A DNA stretch of 64,000 bases from Streptomyces viridochromogenes (GTDB taxonomy: Bacteria > Actinomycetota > Actinomycetes > Streptomycetales > Streptomycetaceae), in the NCBI RefSeq assembly GCF_001270495.1, contig NZ_LGUR01000216.1:6572-70571 (forward strand), given 5' to 3'. The notes below the pieces were generated by a model. It did not search any database. It worked only from the letters and a program-made list of their open reading frames with translations, and was not told where the DNA came from. A program made the translations under genes and the position numbers. Below are positions 33,076 through 42,062 of this stretch, one piece after another. Numbering within the stretch: position 1 is the stretch's first letter; every line of letters begins with the position of its first letter.

Positions 33076-33700
33076 TCACGGCCTGAGCCACAGACGGATA
33101 GAGGCGACGGTGACAGTGCCGTGGAAGACATAGGCGCGTTTGTCGAACCTCGTAGCTACCGACCGAAGGGTCTTGAGAGCATTGATCGTCCGCTCGACTT
33201 CGTTCCTCCTCTTGTAGATCGCCTTGTCGAAACCGGTGGCGCGACCTCCCTTGCTGCCGCGACGTTGCCGGTTGACCCGCTGGTTCTTCGGCTCAGGGAT
33301 GGTGCGCTTGATCTGCCGCCGGCGCAGGTAGCGACGGTTGGCGCGGGACGAGTACGCCTTATCGCCACCGGGATGTTCAGGCCGGGTGCGAGGATGTCCG
33401 CCGCCGAGCCGGCCGATTCGGATGCGCTCCATGACGGGGATGAGCTGCGGGGCGTCGCCCCACCGGCCAGGAGTGATCAGCAGGGCCAGAGGGCGGGGTC
33501 CGCCCTCTCCCACGAGGTGGATCTTGCTGGTGAAGCCGCCCCGGGAGCGTCCGAGTCCCTCTTCGAGGACTGGCCCTTTTTGAGGAAGCCGGTCTCGTCC
33601 ACGGTCAAGACACCGTCCTCGGCACCGAGGCGTTCGGCGGCGTAGGCGCGCACCTCGTCGCGGACCTCATCGGCGTCCTGTAGAGACGCTCGGGTGTGCG
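33076..33700 (-). mobile_element. Chimeric transposase remnant (IS701-like piece fused to IS5-family C-terminus)
   Basis: Leftward from about 33700, 'DADEVRDEVRAYAAERLGAEDGVLTVDETGFLKKG' is the IS701-type transposase segment with its first catalytic Asp (in VDETGF). At about 33578 the frame changes and continues as IS5-family sequence: 'GLGRSRGGFTSKIHLVGEGG', 'LLITPGRWGDAPQLIPVMERI', 'GGDKAYSSRANRRYLRRR', 'YKRRNEVERTINALKTLRSVATRFDKRAYVFHGTV', ending at 33076. The longest intact frame is 33076-33513 (145 aa). Neither transposase is complete and I see no obvious terminal inverted repeats. It is a fossil of two insertion sequences. Confidence 0.8.
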
Positions 33701-33717
33701 AGACCGGTCAACCGTCG

Positions 33718-34704
33718 TCAGCCGAGGGCGTCGAGCAACTCGCGCTCGCGCTGCGCGCTGAGGCCTGCGCGCCTTTCCCGGTCCAGCCCCTGCTCGCGTT
33801 CCCAGCGCAGCGTGTCGGCCAGCATCTCCGCCGGGGGCCGGTGACGCAGCCCCGCGGCGCACGCCGCGGACCCGTCCCGGGCCGACCACCCTTCCCAGCC
33901 CGGCTCAACCAGCCACATCGCCAGCGATTCGGACCCCATGTACTGGGCCACGCCGTTGGCGAGCAGCCACGCCGATTCGGCGGTGACCACAGGACCGGTG
34001 TGCCCGCCGGCGGCGCGGGACAACTCGATCCACTCTTCGAACGGAACGACCGGGCCGACAGCGTTGTACGTGCCGGTGGTTCCCGTCTCCGCGGAGTCGA
34101 GGAGCCAGGAGGTGAGGTCCCTCGCGTCGACCACCTGGGTGGGCATGGCCGGTGTGTCGGGGACCAGCATCGGCCCACGCGGATCGCGGGCGGCGCGGGC
34201 GACCCAGTAGCCGGAGCGGCCGCTGTGATCGCCCGGGCCGCCGATGAGCCCGGCTCGTGCGATGAGGAGGCGGTCGCCCACAGCGGCCGTCGACGCCTGC
34301 TCGCAGGCGACCTTCGCCTCGCCGTACAACTCGCGGCCGACCTCGCTCCGGTCGGTCGGGGCGAGCAGGGCCGCGGACTCGTCCGCCCCCAGCGTGGCGT
34401 GGGAGGCGTAGGCGTTACCGGACGAGACATACACCCAGTGCCCGGCCTTGCCGCCCAGCACGTCGAGCGCTCCACGAACGAAGCCCGGCTGCCATGACAC
34501 CTCGACGACGGCGTCCCATACCCGGTCGAGCAGGGGCTCGTACGCCGACGGGCCGCGCCGGTCGGCGGCGACCAGTGTCGCTCCGTCCGCGACTTCTCCG
34601 CTCTCGCCACGCGCGAGGCAGGTCACCCGATGGCCGCGTTCGATCGCCTGCCGCGACAACTCCCGAGCCACCCATGCCGTTCCGCCCGGAACCAGGATCT
34701 CCAT
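33718..34704 (-). CDS. NAD-dependent epimerase/dehydratase family protein (extended SDR)
   Basis: About 328 aa from ATG at 34704 (an ATG at 34716 adds four residues). It starts with the atypical-SDR nucleotide motif '[19 protein letters not shown]', then '[10 protein letters not shown]' (Ser of the triad), '[10 protein letters not shown]' (Tyr-x3-Lys-like: YGEAK) and '[13 protein letters not shown]'. The C-terminus fits sugar-nucleotide-type reductases. No neighbour points to a pathway. The 3' end lies within 20 bp of the transposase remnant, which may have cut away former downstream genes. Confidence 0.85.
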   Translation of the reverse strand: MEILVPGGTAWVARELSRQAIERGHRVTCLARGESGEVADGATLVAADRRGPSAYEPLLDRVWDAVVEVSWQPGFVRGALDVLGGKAGHWVYVSSGNAYASHATLGADESAALLAPTDRSEVGRELYGEAKVACEQASTAAVGDRLLIARAGLIGGPGDHSGRSGYWVARAARDPRGPMLVPDTPAMPTQVVDARDLTSWLLDSAETGTTGTYNAVGPVVPFEEWIELSRAAGGHTGPVVTAESAWLLANGVAQYMGSESLAMWLVEPGWEGWSARDGSAACAAGLRHRPPAEMLADTLRWEREQGLDRERRAGLSAQRERELLDALG

Positions 34705-34905
34705 ATCGACACACAAGCACCGGGATCACCGGCAGGCCAGGCAGATTCGCTGACAGCAGATGGTCAGCCGTCAGATCGATCTCAACCCTCGGGCAATCAC
34801 GTCGACCCGCCGAGGCGTCCAAACGCCCGATCACGAAGTTGCACTGCAGCCCGGCGCAACCACGCCTGTGCGGAGACGGGTTCGTGCGGGTGCGGTTGCC
34901 TGTCG

Positions 34906-35085
34906 TCAGGAGGTGTCCAGCTGCCAGATGATGCTCCGAAGATCTGAGCCGCGGACCAGCTGGATCCTCCAGGGTTCGATACGGATTACGTGGTACTCGG
35001 GGTCTTCGGGTCCGCCCCGCCAGTACTGGACCGGGTCGTAACCCACTCCTGGCGGGCTGCCCTTGATGTTGTGGTGGAGCTCGTC
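34906..35085 (-). pseudogene. C-terminal fragment of a pyridoxamine-5'-phosphate-oxidase-like flavoprotein
   Basis: The leftward frame ends 'VGYDPVQYWRGGPEDPEYHVIRIEPWRIQLVRG' and 'SIIWQLDTS'. This is the closing strand pattern of PNPOx-like FMN proteins (x-W-x-G-P-x-DP...-RIEPWR-L). The N-terminal flavin-binding part is missing. The frame upstream has no homology and abuts the iron transporter operon's end at 35185. The gap 34717-34905 shows nothing recognisable. Confidence 0.6.
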
Positions 35086-35184
35086 GACAACGCGATCATC
35101 GAATCCCCTGGACGACCTCCGGATCGCCGAGCAGTTGCCCAGCTCGGCATCCGCGACGGCGACAAGCGCCCCCACCGTCCGCGG

Positions 35185-36231
35185 CTACGGGTGGAGGCCG
35201 GCCTCACCGACGACGCGGATACCCGTCTCATCCCCCGGGCGGACGGAGAGCCGGCCCGCGATCCGGATGTCGACCGAGGTGTCGTGGCCCTCGACGGCCA
35301 CGGTGACCATGGCGTCGTGGCCGTAGTAACAGACATCGGTCACCGTGCCTCTGACCGCGCCCTCGGAGTGCGCGTCGGTGAGGCGGAGTTGTTCCGGACG
35401 GAGCAGGACCGTGCCGGCGCGCAGGCCGTCGGGTGGGGTGGCCAGGGGTACGGCGCCCAGAGCGGTGCGGGCTACTGTGCCGTCGCTGTCGACGGTGCCG
35501 GGGAGCAGGACGGCGTCGCCGACGAAGTCGGCGATCCAGGGGTCGGCGGGGTGGCGGTAGAGGTTCTGCGGGGTGTCGCACTGCGCGACCCTGCCGTCCC
35601 GTACGACGGCGACGAGGTCGGCGGTGGACAGGGCCTCCTGCTGGTCGTGTGTGACGAGGATCGCCGTGGCGCCGGTGGCGTGCAGAGCCGCCCGGACGTC
35701 CGACCGCACTCCCGCCCGCAGCGCGCTGTCGAGCGCGTTGAACGGCTCGTCCAGGAGCACGAGTTGCGGGCTCGGGGCGAGCGCACGGGCCAGGGCGATG
35801 CGCTGTTGCTGGCCGCCGGACAGCTCGTGCGGCATGCGATCGCCGTATCCGTCCAGGCCGACCAGTTCCAGCATGTCCTGGGTGCGGCGCCGCCGTTCGG
35901 TCCGTTCGACGCGGGTCAGTCCGAAGGCGACGTTGCGGGCCACGCTCAAGTGTGGGAAGAGGGCGCCTTCCTGGGGCACGATGCCGACGCGGCGGCGCTC
36001 GGGCGAGACGTGGACGCCGGGCCCGCTCAGCAGCCTGCCGTCGAGCCGGACGGTGCCCGCCTCGGCGTGCAGGAATCCGGCGACGATCCGCAGCATGGTG
36101 GTCTTGCCGCAGCCGGAAGGGCCGAGAACGGCGGCCAACGCGCCTGATGGAACGGCGAGTTCGAGGCCGCGCAGGACGGGTTCGCCAGCTCCGTAGGACT
36201 TGGTGAGCCCTTCGACGTGCAGTTCGTTCAT
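35185..36231 (-). CDS. Iron(III) ABC transporter ATPase (FbpC/AfuC-like)
   Basis: 348 aa from ATG at 36231, which overlaps the permease stop by ATGA. ATPase motifs are complete: Walker A 'LGPSGCGKTT' (about 36), Q-loop 'GIVPQEGALFPHL', signature 'LSGGQQQRIALARAL', Walker B 'LVLLDEPFNALD', switch His 'VTHDQQEAL'. A C-terminal TOBE-like regulatory domain follows (from about 240, 'PGTVDSDGTVARTALG'). The PQEGALFPHLSV stretch and domain layout fit the Fbp/Afu/Pot group. It energises ferric-iron uptake with the permease and binding protein encoded just upstream. Confidence 0.88.
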   Translation of the reverse strand: MNELHVEGLTKSYGAGEPVLRGLELAVPSGALAAVLGPSGCGKTTMLRIVAGFLHAEAGTVRLDGRLLSGPGVHVSPERRRVGIVPQEGALFPHLSVARNVAFGLTRVERTERRRRTQDMLELVGLDGYGDRMPHELSGGQQQRIALARALAPSPQLVLLDEPFNALDSALRAGVRSDVRAALHATGATAILVTHDQQEALSTADLVAVVRDGRVAQCDTPQNLYRHPADPWIADFVGDAVLLPGTVDSDGTVARTALGAVPLATPPDGLRAGTVLLRPEQLRLTDAHSEGAVRGTVTDVCYYGHDAMVTVAVEGHDTSVDIRIAGRLSVRPGDETGIRVVGEAGLHP

Positions 36232-37832
36232 GTCCGGTGCCTGCCTAGGAGGTACGAGGGGACGGCGGCCAGCAGGATCAGCACGGCGGCGTAGGGGGCG
36301 GCGGCCGCGAAGGATCCGGCTCCGGTCTCGGTCCACAACCGGGTGGCGAGGGTGTCCATGCCGGTGGGGCGCAGCAGGAGGGTCGCCGGGAGTTCCTTCA
36401 TGCAGACCACGAAGGTGAGCGCGGCCCCGGCGGCCACACCGGGCGCGGCCAGTGGCACGGTGACCTCACGCAGTACCTGCCAGGGCCGCCGCCCGAGCGA
36501 GCGGGCCACCTCCTCCAGGACGGGCGGCGCCTGGAGCACGGCCGCGCGGGTGGCGGCCACCGCGACCGGCAGGAACAGCACGGCGTACGCACCGACCAGC
36601 AGCGGGAGTCGCTGGTACAGCGGGTACGCGTAACGCACGGCGAAGAACACCAGGGCGAGCGCGACCGTGATGCCGGGCAGTGCGTGCCCGGCGTACGCCG
36701 CCTGCTCCAGCAGACGGGCGCCGCGGCCGCGATACCGGGCCGCGATCACCCCGACCGGCAGGGCGAGGACCGTGGTGAGGCCCGCGCCCGCCGCCGCGAC
36801 CCCGAAGGTGGCCCAGGCCGTCTGCGCCAGTCCGCCCAGCTCCCAGCCGGCCGAGCTGCCGACGGCCAGCCAGTAGCCGAGGGTGCCGAGCGGGAAGGCG
36901 ACGGCAACGGCCACCACCGCCCCGCACCACATCAGGGCGAGCGGTCGCAGGCGGCGGAGGCGGACCGGAACCGCCGGGCGGGCGGTGCCCGTGCCGGTCC
37001 TGGCGTGCCCGGCCCGGCCACGGGCGCGGGCCTCGGCGGCGACGAGCGCAATCGTCATGACCACCAGCACCACGCTGAGAGCGGCGGCGGGCGTGCGGTC
37101 GAAGGAGGCGCGGTAGGAGGTGTGGATGGCCCGGGTGAAGGTGTCGTAGCGCATCAGCGAGACCGCGCCGAAGTCGGAGAGCACGTACAGCGCGACGAGC
37201 AGCGCCCCGCCCGCGGCCGCCGGCCGCAGCTGCGGCAGCGTGACCCTGACGAACGTCCGCAGTGGCCCGTGCCCGAGGGATCGCGCGGCCTCCTCCTGTG
37301 CCGGGTCGATGCCCCGCAGCGCGGCGGCGACCGGCAGATGGACGTACGGGAAGCTGACCAGCGTCAGGGCGAGCGCGGCGCCCCCGAACCCGGCGAGGTC
37401 CGGCTCGGCCGACAGCCAGGCGAAGGCGGCCACGTAACTCGGCACGGCCAGCGGCAGCGTGACCAGCACCGACCAGGCGCGGGCTCCGGGCAGTGTGGTG
37501 CGCACGGTCAGCCAGGCCAGCGAGACACCCAGCACCAGACAGGCCGCCACGACCACGGCGGTCAGCCCGAGGCTGCGGCCGAGCAGGTCGAGCGTCCGCT
37601 CGTCGGCGACGACGTCCCAGGCGAAGGCCGGGCCGCGTTCCAGGGCGCGGACGGCGAGGTAGCAGAGCGGCAGCAGGGCGAAGAGGGCGGCGACGCAGGC
37701 GGGGACGAGCAGGACCAAGGGCGGCCTGCGCCACGGCGACCGGAGCGCGCGCGCTACGCGGGCGGGTACGCCCTCGCGCCCGGCCGGGGCGGCGGCTCCG
37801 GTCGGGCGCGAGGGGGACGGCGGTGTGCGCAC
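36228..37832 (-). CDS. Iron(III) ABC transporter permease (FbpB-like, two fused membrane domains)
   Basis: 534 aa from ATG at 37832. About 12 TM helices in two homologous halves, each with an EAA-type coupling loop: '[26 protein letters not shown]' near residue 180 and '[26 protein letters not shown]' near residue 460. Two fused permease domains in one chain are characteristic of ferric Fbp/Sfu/Hit systems. It starts 6 bp after the binding-protein gene and overlaps the ATPase gene by 4 bp, forming one iron-controlled operon. Confidence 0.9.
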   Translation of the reverse strand: MRTPPSPSRPTGAAAPAGREGVPARVARALRSPWRRPPLVLLVPACVAALFALLPLCYLAVRALERGPAFAWDVVADERTLDLLGRSLGLTAVVVAACLVLGVSLAWLTVRTTLPGARAWSVLVTLPLAVPSYVAAFAWLSAEPDLAGFGGAALALTLVSFPYVHLPVAAALRGIDPAQEEAARSLGHGPLRTFVRVTLPQLRPAAAGGALLVALYVLSDFGAVSLMRYDTFTRAIHTSYRASFDRTPAAALSVVLVVMTIALVAAEARARGRAGHARTGTGTARPAVPVRLRRLRPLALMWCGAVVAVAVAFPLGTLGYWLAVGSSAGWELGGLAQTAWATFGVAAAGAGLTTVLALPVGVIAARYRGRGARLLEQAAYAGHALPGITVALALVFFAVRYAYPLYQRLPLLVGAYAVLFLPVAVAATRAAVLQAPPVLEEVARSLGRRPWQVLREVTVPLAAPGVAAGAALTFVVCMKELPATLLLRPTGMDTLATRLWTETGAGSFAAAAPYAAVLILLAAVPSYLLGRHRT

Positions 37833-37838
37833 GGCCGG

Positions 37839-38882
37839 TCAGACCAGTCCGACGTCCTGGAGCATGGCCAGCGTCTCCTGGAGGGACTCCAGCTTGCCGA
37901 GGTCGATGTCGGGGGACTGAAGCGACTCGAACGCCGGCAGGCCCTTGACGGTGCTGGTGACCCCGGCGGCCAGCGGGTACTCCTTCGTCTTGTCCGCGAA
38001 GTAGGTCTGCGCCTCCTTCGACAGCAGGTAGTCCACGGCCTTCTGGGCGACCTCGCTCTGCCCGCCGTCCTTGAGGATGCCGGCGCCGGCGACGTTGATC
38101 AGCGCGCCGGGGTCCTTGCCGGGCAGGAAGTGCAGCTTGGCGTCGACCTTGTCCTCGCCCTTCTCGGCGACCCGCTCGTACCAGTAGTAGTGGTTGACCA
38201 GACCGAGGGAGACCTCGCCGGACTCGACGGCGTCCAGCGTGGCGAGGTTGTGGGCGTAGGTCTTGGCACCGTTCGCCTTCAGGTCCTGAAGCCACTTACG
38301 GGTGACGTCGTCGCCCTTCAGGACCCGCATGCCGGTGACGAACGCCTGGAAGGAGGCGTTGGTCGGCGCGAAACCGACCTTGCCCTTCCACTGCGGCTCG
38401 ACGACGTCGAAGACGCTGTCCGGGACGTCGTCCGCACCGACCTTGTCCGGGTTGTACGCGATCACGCGGACCCGCCCCGAGAGACCGACCCAGTCGCCGC
38501 CGGAGCCGCGGTACGCCTCGTCGACCTCGTCGAGGGTGCCCTGGGGCAGCTTCTGCAGCATGCCTTCCTTGGACAAGGCGCCCAGCGCGCCGGCGTCCTG
38601 GGAGAAGAACAGCCCGGCCTTGGTGCGGTCGCCCTCCTCCAGGATCTGCGCGGCGAGCTCCGCGCTGTCGCCGTAGCGCACCTCGACCTCGGCACCGACG
38701 GCCTTCTCCAACTTGTCCAGAAGTGGCTTGACCAGCTTCTCGTTGCGGCCGGAGTAGATGACGAGGGAGGAGTCGGCGCCCTCGTCCCCGCTGCCCTCGT
38801 CGGAGCCGCACGCGGCGACGGCGGGGAGCAGCAGCGCGGCCGCGACCAGCGCGGTCATCCGGCGAACCGAGGGGCGTCGCAT
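37839..38882 (-). CDS. Iron(III) ABC transporter substrate-binding lipoprotein (FbpA-like)
   Basis: 347 aa from ATG at 38882. Lipoprotein signal with lipobox AVAACGSD (Cys about 25). The mature part starts 'SLVIYSGRNEKLVKPLLDKLEKA', the class of ferric-binding proteins. It retains the adjacent tyrosines that clamp iron ('GLVNHYYWYERVA', about 222-229) and 'FFSQDAGALGALSKEGML'. Distal to the signal the fold is a bilobal periplasmic-type binding protein. First gene of the fbp operon; a near-consensus iron box lies 113 bp upstream, so expression should rise when iron is scarce. Confidence 0.9.
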   Translation of the reverse strand: MRRPSVRRMTALVAAALLLPAVAACGSDEGSGDEGADSSLVIYSGRNEKLVKPLLDKLEKAVGAEVEVRYGDSAELAAQILEEGDRTKAGLFFSQDAGALGALSKEGMLQKLPQGTLDEVDEAYRGSGGDWVGLSGRVRVIAYNPDKVGADDVPDSVFDVVEPQWKGKVGFAPTNASFQAFVTGMRVLKGDDVTRKWLQDLKANGAKTYAHNLATLDAVESGEVSLGLVNHYYWYERVAEKGEDKVDAKLHFLPGKDPGALINVAGAGILKDGGQSEVAQKAVDYLLSKEAQTYFADKTKEYPLAAGVTSTVKGLPAFESLQSPDIDLGKLESLQETLAMLQDVGLV

Positions 38883-38994
38883 GGTGGGTGCCTTTCTGCA
38901 GGGCTCGCCTTGACGCCGCCGGTCACGTCGGTGGAAGCGAGCGGCGACGTCATTCTGTGGGTTTTCGGTGGCTTGATTGTGACCCCGCTATGAA

Positions 38995-39013
38995 TAAGGT
39001 AAAGCTTACCTAA
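38995..39013. promoter_or_regulatory. Iron box (IdeR/DmdR1-type operator)
   Basis: TAAGGTAAAGCTTACCTAA is a 19-bp palindrome with one mismatched pair. It closely matches the known actinobacterial iron box TTAGGTTAGGCTAACCTAA. It lies between the divergent fbpA-like gene and the adenylation/acyltransferase gene, 51 bp before the latter's first start, and could repress both with Fe2+-loaded DmdR1/IdeR. Confidence 0.85.
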
Positions 39014-39063
39014 ACGTCAAGGGTCCGTGTTAAGCGGACGTTGCTGCGGAAAGGGCACGCCCC

Positions 39064-41772
39064 GTGCTGCACCCCTCCGGGTCCCTCCCGGCTCCGTCCC
39101 GCCGTCTCCCGTCCCTTCCGGCCCCCCGCGCGATGGGCTCACTCCGGCCGTCCGCCTTCCCGGACTCGCCTCCGGAGCCGCGAGTGCGGCCGAACGGCGT
39201 GCCGTTCGCGCGCGGACTGGCGGCGCACGGCGACCGCGTCGCGCTCATCACGCCGGAGGGAGAGCTGTCGTACCGCGAACTGGCCGAGCGGGTCGCCGTC
39301 ACCGCCGAGCGCCTCGGGCCCGTACGGCGGCTGGTGCTGGTGGCCGGGGCCAATCGGGCCGACGCGCTCATCACGCATCTGGCCGCCCTGTCCGCCGGTC
39401 ACCCCGTCCTGCTGGTCCCCGGCGACAGCGAGAGCACGCTCCGCTCCCTGACGCAGGCGTACGCCCCGGACCTCGTGGCCCGCCAGGAGGCCGACGGGAC
39501 GTGGGCCCTCGACGAGCGGCACCGCGACAGCGTCCACACCCTCCACCCGGACCTCGCCCTGCTGCTGAGCACCTCTGGCTCGACCGGCTCGCCCAAGCTG
39601 GTGCGGCTCTCCCACGAGAACCTTCAGGCCAACGCCGAGTCCATAGCCGCGTACCTCGGCCTCGACGACACCGACCGGGCGGCCACCACGCTGCCCATGC
39701 ACTACTGCTACGGCCTGTCCGTCATCCACAGCCACCTGCTGCGCGGCGCGGGACTGATCCTCACCGAGCGGTCGGTGTCCGAGCCTGCCTTCTGGGAGGA
39801 GTTCCGAGCCGCCCGCGGCACTTCGCTGGCAGGAGTGCCGTACACCTTCGACCTGCTCGACCGGGTCGGCTTCGAGCGGATGGACCTGCCGTATCTGCGC
39901 CGCGTCACTCAGGCCGGGGGCCGGCTGGCGCCCGATCGGGTCAGCCGGTACGCCGAGTTGGGGCGCCGCTCGGGCTGGCAACTGTTCGTGATGTACGGCC
40001 AGACCGAGGCCACGGCCCGCATGGCCTTTCTCCCGCCGCAGCTCGCCGCCGAGCGACCCGAGGCCGTCGGTGTGCCGATACCCGGCGGCTCCTTCCGGCT
40101 GCAGCCGGTCGACGGTCATGGTCCGGACGTCGGTGAACTGGTGTACTCGGGGCCGAATGTGATGCTCGGTTACGCCGATGGCCCGGCCGACCTCGCCCTC
40201 GGCCGGACCGTGGAGGAACTGCGCACCGGGGATCTCGCCCGGCGCGCCACCGACGGGCTGTACGAGATCGTGGGCCGCCGCAGCCGGTTCGCGAAGATCC
40301 TCGGGCTGAGGATCGACCCGCAGCGCGTCGAGTCCCTGTTGAAGGAGCACGGGGTCACCGCCTACTGCGCGGGAGACGGGGAATCGCTCGCGGTGGCCGC
40401 GCTCGCAGACGCCGGTGAGCAGGGACGGATCCGGCAGCTGGTCGCGCGGGACTGCGGGCTCCCGGCCCGCGCGATACGGGTCCGGGCCCTCGACCGACTC
40501 CCCCACCTGGCCACGGGCAAGCCCGACTACGAGGCCGTACGGCGTCTGACACGCCCCGCAGAGGAGGCGGCGCCCGACCCCGGTGAGGATCTCCGACGCC
40601 TCTACGCGGAGATCCTCGACCGCGCCGACGTCACCGAGGACAGCAGCTTCGTCAGCCTGGGCGGTGACTCACTGTGCTACGTCGAGGTATCCCTGCGCCT
40701 GGAGGAGGCCCTGGGCCATCTGCCCACCGACTGGCACACGATGACGATCCGCCGGCTCCGGCCCCTGGCCGCGCCCGTGCCCCAGAGGGCGGAAGAACCC
40801 CGCGGCCAGGAGCCACGGCCGGTCACCCGGCCACCGTCCCCGGGACTCCGGCGCGCGCTACGATCCTGGACGACCCCGCAGTCCTGGAGGACCCGCCGGA
40901 CTCTGGAGACCGGCATCGCCCTGCGCGCCGTCGGGATCGTCCTCATCGTCGGCTCGCACGTCCAGGTCTTCGACATCAAGGGCTTCGCCCACATCCTCCT
41001 CTGCGTCGCGGGCTACAACTTCGCCCGCTTCCAGCTGACCGACGCGGGACGCCGCGAGCGCGTACAGCGCCTGGGGCGCAGCATCGCCCGCATCGCCGTG
41101 CCGAGCATGGTGTGGATCACCGGCGCGGTGCTCCTGACCGACTTCTACGACCCGGCCAACGCCGTGCTGCTCAACAGCCTGCTCGACCAGGGGAACGATC
41201 GCTTCGACTGGGCCTACTGGTTCGTGGAGGCCCTGGTCTACTTCCTCGTGGCCCTCGCCGCCCTCATGGCCGTACCGGTGCTGGACCGGCTGGAGAGGCG
41301 GTACGCGTTCGGCGTGCCGCTGGCGCTCACGGCCGTCGGCCTGGTCGGCCGCTACGACCTGCTGGGCCTCGCGTCCGCCCGCCCGCAGCTGAGCCCCACA
41401 GTGGTCTTCTGGCTGTTCGCACTGGGGTGGGCGGCCGCACGGGCGGGCACCGTGCGGCAACGGGCACTGCTGATGGGGGTGCTGCTGCTCACGGTGCCCG
41501 GCCTGTTCCAGGACCAGCCCCTGCGCACGACCATCGTGATCGCCGGACTGGTGCTGCTGATCTGGGTACCGGCCCTGCCCAGCCTCGGCCCGCTCAACGC
41601 GCTCGCGGGCGTCCTGGCGAGCAGCTCCCTCTACATCTACTTGACGCACTACCAGGTCTACCCCTACCTCCAGGAGGACTTCCCCCTCACCGCCCTGTTC
41701 GCCTCCCTCGTGGTCGGCGTCGGCTACGCGGCGGTCGTGACCCGGGTGACGCGGACGGTCCGGTGGCTGTAG
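39064..41772 (+). CDS. Single-chain adenylation domain - carrier domain - membrane acyltransferase
   Basis: 902 aa from GTG at 39064 (GGAAAGGG upstream); ATG at 39133 is an alternative. Residues about 50-500 are an AMP-forming ligase: 'LLLSTSGSTGSPKLV' (A3), 'MYGQTEATARM' (A5), 'ELRTGDLARR' (A7), 'RRSRFAKILGLRIDP' (A8), Lys in 'HLATGKPDY' (A10). About 515-585 is a carrier protein with phosphopantetheine Ser in 'FVSLGGDSLCY'. From about 620 to the end is an acyltransferase-3 domain of about ten TM helices, beginning 'LRAVGIVLIVGSHVQVFDIKG' with the expected His. The logical reading is activation of an acid, loading on the carrier and transfer across or at the membrane. No condensation domain is present. 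An iron box at its promoter ties it to iron starvation. Confidence 0.88.
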   Translation: MLHPSGSLPAPSRRLPSLPAPRAMGSLRPSAFPDSPPEPRVRPNGVPFARGLAAHGDRVALITPEGELSYRELAERVAVTAERLGPVRRLVLVAGANRADALITHLAALSAGHPVLLVPGDSESTLRSLTQAYAPDLVARQEADGTWALDERHRDSVHTLHPDLALLLSTSGSTGSPKLVRLSHENLQANAESIAAYLGLDDTDRAATTLPMHYCYGLSVIHSHLLRGAGLILTERSVSEPAFWEEFRAARGTSLAGVPYTFDLLDRVGFERMDLPYLRRVTQAGGRLAPDRVSRYAELGRRSGWQLFVMYGQTEATARMAFLPPQLAAERPEAVGVPIPGGSFRLQPVDGHGPDVGELVYSGPNVMLGYADGPADLALGRTVEELRTGDLARRATDGLYEIVGRRSRFAKILGLRIDPQRVESLLKEHGVTAYCAGDGESLAVAALADAGEQGRIRQLVARDCGLPARAIRVRALDRLPHLATGKPDYEAVRRLTRPAEEAAPDPGEDLRRLYAEILDRADVTEDSSFVSLGGDSLCYVEVSLRLEEALGHLPTDWHTMTIRRLRPLAAPVPQRAEEPRGQEPRPVTRPPSPGLRRALRSWTTPQSWRTRRTLETGIALRAVGIVLIVGSHVQVFDIKGFAHILLCVAGYNFARFQLTDAGRRERVQRLGRSIARIAVPSMVWITGAVLLTDFYDPANAVLLNSLLDQGNDRFDWAYWFVEALVYFLVALAALMAVPVLDRLERRYAFGVPLALTAVGLVGRYDLLGLASARPQLSPTVVFWLFALGWAAARAGTVRQRALLMGVLLLTVPGLFQDQPLRTTIVIAGLVLLIWVPALPSLGPLNALAGVLASSSLYIYLTHYQVYPYLQEDFPLTALFASLVVGVGYAAVVTRVTRTVRWL

Positions 41773-42062
41773 CCGTGCCCCCGCGCCACGTGATGTCCTC
41801 GGCCGGACGAGCGTTCCCTCCGAGAGGGCGGGCACGCCGGGTGTTCGCTCAGCAATGAGAACGCCGAGGCGGGACCGAGCCCGGCAACCCGGGAGTTGTC
41901 AGCCATCCCTCCTCTCATCAGGGAAAACAAACTCAGCACCGCTGGTACGAACAACTTCTCCGGCGAACATCACAGTCGGAAAGGGTTCTCGCCCGAGGAG
42001 GACGAAAAGTACCGTGTGCTGCTGATCAGCATGTTCTTCCTGTATGTGAAAGAGGCTTCGCC

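Noticed and set aside
36684..38993. 769-aa rightward reading frame over the iron transporter operon
   Set aside because: Antisense shadow without domains; the fbp genes on the other strand are clear.
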